Shown here: positions 54,901-61,973 of the stretch, piece after piece
Layout of the letters: each line of letters opens with the position of its first letter
Position numbering within the stretch: the first letter of the stretch is position 1
Source of the DNA: Corella eumyota
Taxonomy: Eukaryota; Chordata; Ascidiacea; Phlebobranchia; Corellidae
DNA: 64,000 nucleotides
NCBI GenBank assembly: GCA_963082875.1
Contig: OY720103.1
Location: 5,828,001 to 5,892,000 of the forward strand
Reading direction: 5' to 3'
Made by a program: the position numbers and the translations under genes
The notes under the pieces: generated by a model
What the model was told of the DNA's origin: nothing
Databases searched by the model: none
Seen by the model: only the letters and a program-made list of their open reading frames with translations

Positions 54901-55185
54901 TGCTAATTGGTTTTGGGCTCAGCAAAAGTGTAAAACGTTTAAAGCGCCTTAACGAGGGTACTACAACATGGTAGCAGTGGGGATTGATCCTATGACTTCA
55001 TGTTAAAAGTCCAGTGTTTTTACCACAACATCATGCTTTTAACATAATATGCAAAATTTAAAATCAACTTTGTTACCTTTGTTTTTGTCAGGAACGTGCA
55101 TTAAATAAGCCTCTTCATTTTGTGGCTGGTCTTCATCACTTGGAGAATCAAACTTATAATAACTTGTTTGATATTCACTCATCAT
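36950..55185 (-). CDS. ATG9: Autophagy protein ATG9, 18 exons, 877 aa
   Basis: Multispanning lipid scramblase of Golgi/endosome-derived vesicles that seed the autophagosome. Exons: 55185-55077, 54050-53942, 52831-52670, 52067-51926, 51383-51268, 50706-50529, 49971-49760, 49426-49316, 48974-48824, 48040-47906, 45807-45628, 44528-44385, 43916-43818, 42720-42612, 39034-38921, 38356-38223, 37847-37509, 37039-36950; all phases agree (2,634 nt). Family hallmarks: HWHHIEDLDGFFARVYQYHQ, ATFLFICVDYDILFANK (TM1), WHEVQQRL, FTQGLKYNIELIFFWGP, LSPIILVWQILYSFFSYGEV with LKREPG, LNRGYKPA, VWDEDVLSVEHVLSAITLF, CKSFIPDE, LEELLSPIVTP, DFFRNFTVDIAGVGDVCSFA and KTELSLMHFAVTNP. The last 290 residues are variable, apart from EMSVSALYMHE (ALYMHQ in human ATG9A). 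The N-terminus has a YYKF tyrosine-type sorting motif. Two adjacent ATGs are available; the first was used. The length lies between human ATG9A and ATG9B. Introns are loaded with SINEs, MITE-D and repeat-E. Confidence 0.96.
37066..37140 (+). repeat. tRNA-like SINE head in last ATG9 intron
   Basis: GTGGCGCAGTTGAGTAGTTA, CACAAGGCCATGGGTTCGAA, TCCCACTACTTTC. The box-B part is clear, box A is poor and no body follows. Confidence 0.5.
37900..37975 (+). repeat. Repeat-E copy 1
   Basis: AAACTGCCGTTTGTGGTGCC, AAGCAAATTATCACAATC, TGCTAGTTTCGACC. This is the core half of the family, in an ATG9 intron. Confidence 0.6.
38400..38627 (-). repeat. SINE-A copy, tail lost
   Basis: CACATAGAGTAACAACTGTT to CTAGTATACCACACAC; body and box B (GGAATCGAGCCCACGACC) readable. 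Confidence 0.8.
38655..38738 (-). repeat. Isolated tRNA-like sequence
   Basis: Minus strand: GAGCTTTGTGGTGTAGTGGT, an ACTTACAG loop, GGTTGTTTGTTCGAATCCCA. It looks like a SINE head or tRNA pseudogene: the stems do not close well and no tail follows. Confidence 0.5.
39108..39176 (-). repeat. Decayed SINE-B head
   Basis: TGTGGGTTGAACCAGAAACC and CAGTACGCTATACTACC. Confidence 0.5.
39215..39330 (+). repeat. Repeat-E copy 2
   Basis: TACATAATGAAGCTCAACCA, then AACTGCCGTTTGTGGTGCGC and AGGTAAATTACCAC. Confidence 0.65.
39765..40172 (+). repeat. MITE-D copy, near full length
   Basis: Starts TTAAAGTGTTATATTAGAGA and ends TATCGCTAATATATGACTTT. The internal palindrome arms are GTGACGTAGAAAGTACT (39943-39960) and AGTACTTTCTACGTCATCAC (39988-40009). 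Confidence 0.9.
41945..42015 (+). repeat. SINE-B head
   Basis: CAGGTAGCGTGATATCTGCC, AAATCACAAGCCAAAGGTTT and GGGGTTCGAGCCGCACC. Confidence 0.65.
42490..42578 (-). repeat. SINE-B head (reverse)
   Basis: TTGCAAAGGTGGGGCTTAAA, CCTTTCGGCCCGTAGTCCGA and CAGTATACCACACTACCG. Confidence 0.7.
42770..42965. repeat. MITE-C copy, partial
   Basis: TTTTTACCGAATAAACGTTT, GACCGAAAACCAAGTGCCC, CGTCGATTTACCGAC; right half blurred. Confidence 0.6.
43010..43115 (+). repeat. Repeat-E copy 3
   Basis: ATTAAATGAACATACATATA followed by AAACTGCCATTTGTGGTGAT. It is cut by, or adjoins, the next MITE-D. Confidence 0.6.
43155..43566 (+). repeat. MITE-D copy, near full length
   Basis: TTAAAGTGTTATATTAGAGA to CGCTAATATATGACTTTAAT, with the palindrome GTGACGTAGAAAGTACC ... 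AGTACTTTCTACGTCATCAC (43337-43400). Highly similar to the copy at 39.8 kb, suggesting recent activity. Confidence 0.9.
44610..45230 (+). repeat. Minisatellite array, about 30-34 bp unit
   Basis: About 19-20 degenerate units of TTGTATTTTACGGTCCTCGC plus TAAGTTTCTCTC. Variants include a shortened unit (CGTACTTTACGGTTCTCACT) and a GTCCTTGATGACTCTCTCGT variant that recurs at about 44785 and 44931, about 150 bp apart, showing higher-order structure. It lies in ATG9 intron 11. The apparent ORF across it is a repeat artefact. Confidence 0.93.
45855..46010 (+). repeat. Repeat-E copy 4
   Basis: TATATATAATGGAGCACATG, AACTCCCGTTTGTGGTGTGC, AGGTAAATTGTCACGATC, AGTTGGAAATTCGACC. The fullest copy. Confidence 0.7.
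46015..46172 (+). repeat. Repeat-E copy 5, tandem to copy 4
   Basis: ATGGAAGATATATACACATA, TTGCCATTTGCGGTGCGGGG, TTAGTTGTGAGTTGCAACC. Confidence 0.65.
47490..47860 (-). repeat. Two abutting SINE-A copies
   Basis: A decayed body/tail piece (47490-47570: AACTTAAACATGGAGTAACT) followed by a fuller copy (47576-47860) from TTTTTGTATATCTTTATCC to a degenerate head (CTAACCACTGCAAAATGC). Confidence 0.75.
48270..48430 (+). repeat. Repeat-E copy 6
   Basis: TATATATAATGAAGCGTAGT, AAACTGCCATTTGTGGGGCG, TTAGTTGAGAGTTATGACC. It directly precedes a SINE-A. Confidence 0.7.
48437..48717 (+). repeat. SINE-A copy, CTCTCC subfamily
   Basis: Full length: CCGGCAGCGTGGTGTAGTGG, TCAGAACACTCTCCTACAAT, GGTCCTGGGTTCGATCCCCA, GAATAAAGATATATACAAAA. 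It shares diagnostic changes (TCAGAACACTCTC, GGTCCTGGGTTCG, GGTACAAACTYC) with the copy at 54.36 kb only. Confidence 0.93.
50041..50278 (+). repeat. Old SINE-A copy
   Basis: TAATGTAGTGGTTAGAAAAC, TTTTAATCCCCATTGCTTTC, CCCAAGACTGGGTCTG, AAAATAAAAGTATACAAAAA. Confidence 0.65.
50830..51200 (+). repeat. Degenerate AT-rich tandem-like tract
   Basis: Recurring short blocks such as GAGTTCAAATAAAAGAAATT, TTTAAATAAAAAAACTTTAG and AAATAAAGGGTTCAGTTG suggest an eroded minisatellite, similar in style to the 19.2-kb array, but no fixed period can be read. Confidence 0.4.
52125..52303 (-). repeat. SINE-A copy, internally deleted
   Basis: TTTATCCTTGATGTGGAAAG jumps directly to GCCACTGATTAAGTGCTGGC; the middle of the body is missing. 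The head is intact (TACACCACGCTG). Confidence 0.85.
53488..53776 (+). repeat. SINE-A copy, full length
   Basis: CGGCAGCGTGGTGTAGTAGT, GTTGTGGGTTTAATCCCCAC, ACTGATGTTACTCTATGTTT, GGGGATAAAGATATATACAA. Confidence 0.92.
54357..54646 (+). repeat. SINE-A copy, CTCTCC subfamily
   Basis: GCCGGCAGCGTGGTGTAGTG, TCAGAACACTCTCTTACCAT, GGGTTCGAACCCCAGTGATC, GAGGATAAAGATATATACAA. A sister of the copy at 48.44 kb. Confidence 0.93.
54775..55038 (-). repeat. Old SINE-A copy in ATG9 intron 1
   Basis: CCAAGTCTTAAGTTGCATTA, GCAGTGGGGATTGATCC, CCACAACATCATGC. It ends about 40 bp from the coding part of exon 1. Confidence 0.65.
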
Positions 55186-55750
55186 TAAACAAAAACAAGT
55201 TTCAAGTTACCAACAGACAGTTTTAGTAAGTCAAATATATCTATAGAAATAGGATAGGTAATAAGAACTTTATGGTGACAAATATGTCAAATAAATACTT
55301 TTTTCAGAAACCTGTGGGTATGGTAAATTGTAGGACAGCAAGTAAACATTTACAAAAATTTACAGAATACAGCAAGAAAAAAAATTCGTATTTATTGCCC
55401 TTATCTTTTAAGTTAAACCTGCAACATGCCATAACCTTTAAAGTCAATCCCACATTATCCCTTGTCATTTAAGGTAAAAACCGCATTTTTCACATCCTAA
55501 AATACTACTGAAGTAATGGACGCGAAAACAAACATGACTGTATATAAATGTAACAAAAATTTCGCAAAATGTGGAAAGAGAAACCCTTTCTATATTTTTT
55601 CACATTATTCCTTGTGCTTTAAAGTTAATTCAACATAATTTGTCAACCGTTGAAGTCGATCACACTTTGTCATTTTAGGTAAATAAATACAACTTTTCCC
55701 GTTTTCCACACCCCACAGCAAAGTATAAAAACTTTATTCTGTTCTACATT

Positions 55751-56038
55751 TTGGCAGTGTGGTATAGTGGTAAGAACACTCGCTACATCATATGAGGTCG
55801 AGGGTTCAATCCCCACTGCTCATATGCTGTAGCCCCTTAGGTTAGGCGCTATAAACGGTATAAACTCCTGCTCAGCCGGCACTTAATCAGCAGCATAATT
55901 ACCGAGCAAATATAATCTATTTAATATTCCAAACTGCCACAGGCCACCTGAGACTGGGTAAGGGTAACAGTTGTTACTTTATGTTTAGGTTGTGCATAGG
56001 ACCTTCTCACATCAAGGATAAAAGATATATACAAAAAA
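55751..56038 (+). repeat. SINE-A copy, full length
   Basis: TGGCAGTGTGGTATAGTGGT, GGTTCAATCCCCACTGCTCA, GGATAAAAGATATATACAAA. Confidence 0.9.
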
Positions 56039-56495
56039 AAGTTTATTTAACATTTACATATGCCACTATCTTTGATCCTGTATTCCATATTTTAGTATAA
56101 CCCAAAATGTTATAATTATTTAAATGCGTTTGTTGTTAAGTGTTGTTTGTCAGTAAAATAATAATCAAATAATAAATCTTTTAAAATTAGTTTACTTAAC
56201 AAACACAACTTATTAAAAAAAAAGTAACATTTTATTAAAAAATAAAGTTTTGTCCGTAGTAAGTTTTTTATATATTTTAATCTGCTAAAAAAACGAATTT
56301 AAATGTCCTTAGAAAAGCAATATTTAAATGAACTGTTGTTAAATGATGATATTTAACCTTGCAATATTCTATTTCATTTGTTTACTACTACTTCCCTAGT
56401 TGTACTTTTGTTTGGTTCTTGGTCGGTTGATCGCCCTTGATCAGCTGTTTATTTGCTTTGTTTTGATTTTTTATTTCTTCAAGCGTATCAATTTT

Positions 56496-56612
56496 TTTTG
56501 TATATTATCTTTATCCTCAATGTAGAAAAGACGAATGCGCCACCTAAATATAAAGTAACAACACCTCATGTAGCGTAGGAAATGTTCTGACCACTACACC
56601 ACGGTGCCCGTG
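56496..56612 (-). repeat. SINE-A copy with large internal deletion
   Basis: Tail TTGTATATTATCTTTATCCT and head ACCACTACACCACGGTGCCC are joined with about 165 bp of body missing. Confidence 0.85.
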
Positions 56613-56924
56613 AATTATTACACGCTATACCTTAAAATGTTGTCAATTGTTTTTTGTTTCTAAAATTAACTTATATTTGTTTTACTTTAATCTCCAGGTC
56701 GTGTTGTGTAAGACATTATTTATACGTCTGTATGTTGTTTCTTATATTAAGTCACAATAATTACACTAAATGCTTTATGTGGTTTCAGTTTTTTAAAACA
56801 TCTAAGTAATGTTACATAGTTAACCAAATATTAAAATCTAAAACAGTCTATTCGAAACCAGGTAAGCATTTTTAACTTTAGGTAATGCTATCTGAACCGA
56901 TGTAACAAAGACTTTAACCCTCAA

Positions 56925-57122
56925 TTACCATGCTACAGAACTCTTAAGTAAGGCGATCTATACTGTATGAATTCCTGTTAACAAAAAAAAACAATTAAAA
57001 ATTATTAAACAATTATGATTAAAAATATTTTAAACTGCGGAAGTTAACTTGAGTCTGGGTCAAGGTAAAAGTGTGACTATAAGTTAAAGCTATAAAGTTG
57101 GCCCACATACAATAAGGATAAA
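56925..57122 (+). repeat. Old SINE-A body
   Basis: CATGCTACAGAACTCTTAAG, GAATTCCTGTTAAC, TTGAGTCTGGGTCAAGGTAA. Confidence 0.55.
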
Positions 57123-59939
57123 TAAAAACAACATTTCGTTAAAGATCAATTGGTTTAAATAAAATCATTTGGTATTTTTTTTTCAGACGCTCACTGTCAG
57201 TTTTTTAATTATAATTTTATTAAAGAAAATAATTGATTTGATTTTTTTTGATAAGAAGTATTTTAGTTGGTCATTGTTTCGCCAATCATAGCCATTGTTA
57301 CAGAAGACTAAATTGCTAATTTTAAATTAATATATGCGTAATTTAAAAGCGTAATCACGCCAAATGCTTTCAAAATCTTAAACTATTTGTTGAATAAATT
57401 CCACGAACAACTTTTTAGGAATGAAAATTTAAAACAAGTGTTACCATTTTTGGCAAACGAAAAAACACGCTTTTTACATAAATTATATTGCTCGAAATTT
57501 TTCAAACATTTTAATTGATTCATGCTTTAACAGCTCGAAGATGAACTGCTAGAATCTAACTAACCAAGTTTACATAACAGCTAATTAGGTTTTGTACCTA
57601 TTAAGTTGAGTAATGGGTTTTCGCTCAATCTAGCAATTTTAAGTATGCACAGTTCGCTGGGTATGTAACTATGTTTAGGATCGATCGTTTGGGGGCTTAA
57701 GTGTGTTGTATTAGCGAAGTGTGGCGCCTGTCAAACGTCGTATTGAGACCGATGCCTTCGAACCGTGACCGCAAATCAGCACCCGCTCTAAAGCCCGCTC
57801 TAACCTCTTACATCAACATGTAAAACGAAAGTGTTTAGGGCTTTTTTATGATACGCAAACACAGCTCGGGTCTGAAACTCGACATGAACTCCCGACTAAT
57901 GCTGTTCCAAGAAAAGCACAAACCGTTATTACGTTATACAGTCAAGCCGCCCTATATTACCCAAGCCACTCATAAGCCTAACCTCGTAACGATTAGTCAT
58001 CTAAAATTAGGCAACGATGGCTTAAATGGGATTTTTTAACTATTTTAGGGTTTCTGCGAGACAAGGCCAATTGGGCGAGGTGAATTTTTGTTATGAAACC
58101 TTAAATAGCTTACTTGTGGTTACGTATTTGACGTATGCGTTTCCCCGCTTTAGGTTAACCGGAAAATAATCCAACAGCCTTAAACTGTCAGTCAGTAGCA
58201 AAACGGTGCCGGCCCCTCCCTTGCTGTATTTCGATTTGAAGTGGGTACGAGTCAAGAAAGAAATAAAGGCTGACTTGCGCAATGCCTTGGCCTATAAAAC
58301 CAAAAAATACAAAAATTTGCGAAGAAAGGCACTTATGCGGTGCTATGCTATAAATTCTGTTTTTTTAAACAGATTTTGTAAAGTCAGGACCAAAATAGTG
58401 AATCAGTATCAAGTTCTTGCGTAAGCATATTGCGTGCTATTACGCAGCCTTGAAATAATAGGGCGCACATTTTTTCAGAGTTCAAATTAAATATAAAAGT
58501 TATGTCGTAAGTAGATTGCTATTTGCTTAGGAATTTTTTTATTGTAATTATTCGAAATATTGTTAAGAGTCGGATAATAAAATTCCAGGTATTTTATTAA
58601 ATTTGGGAGAATTTGCAAATACACCTGTTTTATCTAACTGTGGCCTTTACATTTTCGTTTTTTTCGTGGCTTTAAAGCCATTTAATTGGCCTTTAAAACG
58701 TAAGATTAGATAGATAACACCTTAGACATACATAATATCGTTTTTATTATTCATTCCAATAGCAATTTCGATTACCAGAAAAAACTTATCGAAAACGTTT
58801 TAAGTGAGTTCTAATTGTTGTCCTAGACGTATTTTAAAGGCCACATTAAACGTGGGTTGTTCTAATTTAATTTAAATAAAAAAGTTTGAGATAGATTTTT
58901 AAAATGCTTTTAATGACGTAGTAAGTAGGCTTTAACTTTACCAAGCGAAATAAATTTTCGATCGTGTAAGGCGAAATAACACGTCCCGCCTCAAATAAGG
59001 ACATTTATATGTTTATTGCTTGTTCTATTACACAGGCCAACGCATAGACATGCTGTGAATATACGTAAGTAAACGTTATATATGCTTTGATGAGCGTCTA
59101 ATTATATTGGGCAGCGGTCGAATCAGACATTGGATCGGTCTAATTATAATCGTGTAGACCGGACGCCCACGTCTAAATTCACGATTTTTAAGGTGGCGGC
59201 CGCGTTAAAAAAAGCAAAAATCCCCGCCCAAATTTTAACTATAAACAATTGCTGAAAAGTTGGTTGTGAGAATCGAAATTTAAGCGAGAATTGTTGCCCA
59301 TTTCGTGTGTCAGTTACTATGTGTGTATTGCATATAACGTTAGATAAGCTTCGTTTTTAAATTAGTTAAGGCGTACTTGTCAAAAATAGTTTTTTATTTT
59401 CGTTTATGACAGAATTAAGGGGTGGAACATAATCAGCTATTATTTATTACTGCTCTGTGTTTTGTGAAAACGCTTCCTACAAGCTTGTAATTAAGGCTAG
59501 TAACAACGCCTTTATTTTAGTCTAATATTATAATGATGTCAGATAAGAAAACGTCAAGGACGATGCCGTAGGCCGAATTTATTCGTATAAATTCCTAGGT
59601 TTAATATTTTTCAAGTTCACACTTAGCCAGCGATCCGACATGCGCTGAATCATTCAATATATTGTTAGTATTTAAACTATTACTTCAGCAGAATTTTAGT
59701 AAATGTTTGACTACAGCGAAAATCAGCATACGTTAAATATGCCATGTTCATGATGGTATCTGTTTCTTGCATGTAGTTAGGTATAAAGATCGCAGGGCGA
59801 TAGAAAAAAATAGTTTTTTCGCAGTCGGTTTTTTCGAAAACTCAGTGGTTCTCGTTTATTTGGAGAAACACTTAAGCCGCAGCGCCAACGAGACGAAATT
59901 TTAGCAACGTCGTTTAAAAATTTAACCGGGGTATTTTCT

Positions 59940-59961
59940 TACATTTTTGATATTGTTGCAG
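59940..59961 (+). promoter_or_regulatory. 3' splice acceptor just before GDF8/11 start
   Basis: TTTTTGATATTGTTGCAG|G lies 40 nt upstream of the start codon. It could be the acceptor of a 5' UTR intron or of spliced-leader trans-splicing, which tunicates use; the sequence alone does not decide. Confidence 0.5.
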
Positions 59962-60001
59962 GCACGCCATCACAAGTGTTTAGGGTTCAAAATTTGGCAC
60001 A

Positions 60002-61973
60002 ATGAAATTAAATATGAAAAGTTCAGCAAGGGAGATTACAACCGTTCTGACAATACTAATCGTCGCAACATATTTTATTAATTTTACCGAAAGTAGAACA
60101 GTGTCCGCCTTAATATCATCTAATCGAAGACACGGCGGGGGTAAAACACAAGGTAATCTTACCGCGCTATCAGTGCCTACTGTAAGTCTAAGAAAAAAAA
60201 CAGTTGCGAGTTTTGATGAAGATGAATATTATTCAAACGTCCCCACCAGTCTGGCAGCTGCCAAGTCGCAAAAATCCCAGCGATCTGAAAACCCGTCTAC
60301 GGCAAATCTCTCAAGTCGGCCGGCGCAAAGTAGGCAAATCAGCGCCGTGGTTGAAACCGGGGGGCCGGTCCACGAAATGGTTTCCGAAGAGGGGTCAGAG
60401 TGTGGAAGACATAAAGCATGTGCCATTCGAGAAACTTCGCGAGCCATGCGCGTGGAAATGCTAAAGCGAGATATTCTTAAAAAGCTCAACATGGTAGCCC
60501 CTCCAAATGTGACAAGACCTAATTTAAACTCGTCATCAATCAAGCATTGGTTAAGGAGATACAACATACGCGATGATCAAGAAATGCTTGACGACAACAC
60601 GGACGACTTTTATGACGACGAAGTCAGCAACAAGAGGATTATGAAAATTGCAAAAGCGCGTAAGTTTTTTGACGATTTAGAATAGTGTTGCCCAAGGCTA
60701 CAGTGTGTACCCTAATGTTTAAAGGAACTCGGCTTTTAAGTAATACCAGTTTCTGACAACACTAGATTGGCACGTATTTTTAAATAGCAACAGACCAGTT
60801 TTTGCGGGAGCTATTATAATAAGCGAAAAATTTCAATGACGCAATTGTTTAAATTAAAGAAATTTTTTTTATGACGCAAAGCATATTTTGGTAGTTTTCC
60901 CATAAGTTCCCAGAAAAAAAAGCATACAGCCAAAAATTGTTAAAATGCTTTGTAGTTCACGAATTTTTTTAATTTCAAAAGATCATAGGGTAAAGTTATT
61001 TTTGTCGTAATTATAAAAAAAAATTATTTCAGTGGCAACCTTTTTCAAAAAATCTTTTGCTTACGTAACTTTTTTTAACGCAGCTGAATTGCAGCGGCCA
61101 AATCAAACAACTAAATGCTGTTCGTTCAGCTTTACAGAAGACGAACTACAATACGACGTTACCTCCGCCCACCTTATGCTCTACGTACGACCTCTACCCC
61201 TTGATTCAAACCTAAGCCATAGAAGTAGCTTGGTTATTATACGGAGATATTTACGTCCCCTCGACCCAGCCAGCCCACCTCCGTTTCAAAAGATAAAAAT
61301 GTTAAGGGTTCTGCAAATCACGCACGGCTACTGGCTGCAGGTAAATTTGGATATCGTCAGGCACTGGTTTCTTCATCCAGAGGACAACTATGGACTGGAT
61401 ATTATTTCTAGAGAAATTCCGGATTTGATTATGACCGATGACCCGAGTTCGGATTATGTAAGTGTCTTGTACAAATTTTCTCCCATATTTTGGGTCGTTT
61501 AACTTTTCAATACCATAAAAAGATTATTTAATTACCACGCGATTTGACAACAGCTAAATTTTTGTTTATTACAGACACCTGTTCTGGACGTGGCGCTGAA
61601 GTCCGGACACCGAAGACGACATAAGCGGGATGCTCATTCAGGTCTCTATTGTGACGCGGAGCGAAACCAAGACGAGACGCGGTGCTGCATGTACGACCTT
61701 CGCGTAAACTTTGAACAGATAGGATGGGATTGGATTATATACCCAGTCACGTACAATGCGCGTTACTGTTCGGGCGAATGTGCGTTTTTGCAACTTGGCT
61801 CGATGCGCAGTAAGCTAATACGGCAAGCAAACTTCAACAGACAGAACAAGACTTCGAATTGCTGCGTCCCGAAAAAGCTGGTCGCAGTAAGTCTTTTGTA
61901 TTTCGACGAGTCGGAAACTGTTGTTTACAGCAGCGTGCCCGACATGCAGATAAGAAGGTGCGACTGTATGTAG
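60002..61973 (+). CDS. GDF8/GDF11 (myostatin-like) precursor, 493 aa
   Basis: Secreted TGF-beta superfamily ligand of the activin/GDF8/11 branch, expected to signal through activin type II receptors and Smad2/3. Exons: 60002-60659, 61033-61457, 61575-61973; phases 1 and 0, the same three-exon layout as vertebrate myostatin. A signal segment follows the start (TTVLTILIVATYFINFT). The prodomain shows CGRHKACAIRET, MLKRDILKKLNMVAPPNVTR and TKCCSFSF followed by YDVTSAHLMLYVRPLPL, all alignable to myostatin. YNIR|DDQ (residue 190/191) matches the vertebrate BMP1/tolloid latency-release site. Furin site RRRHKR, cleavage before residue 380. The mature domain is 114 aa with nine cysteines (YC, RCC, YCSGEC, NCC, CDC) and WDWIIYPVTYNARYCSGEC. 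It has an NKT glycosylation sequon near mature residue 73, which human myostatin lacks in its mature part. Tunicates have one GDF8/11 gene before the vertebrate duplication; this fits. Confidence 0.95.

Larger units (their letters stand above)
55186..60001. other. Divergent ATG9-GDF8/11 intergenic region
   Basis: 4.8 kb between divergent start codons. It holds SINE-A copies (55751-56038, 56496-56612, a decayed one at 56925-57120). The segment 57580-59960 is free of every repeat family recognised here and less AT-rich, so it is a candidate cis-regulatory block for GDF8/11. The two overlapping ORFs near 57.8-58.4 kb have no convincing composition or splice context. Confidence 0.5.

Noticed and set aside
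57848-58424. Two overlapping ORFs as a possible gene upstream of GDF8/11
   Set aside because: No splice signals, no recognisable domain, and frames on both strands are equally open; regulatory DNA is more likely.
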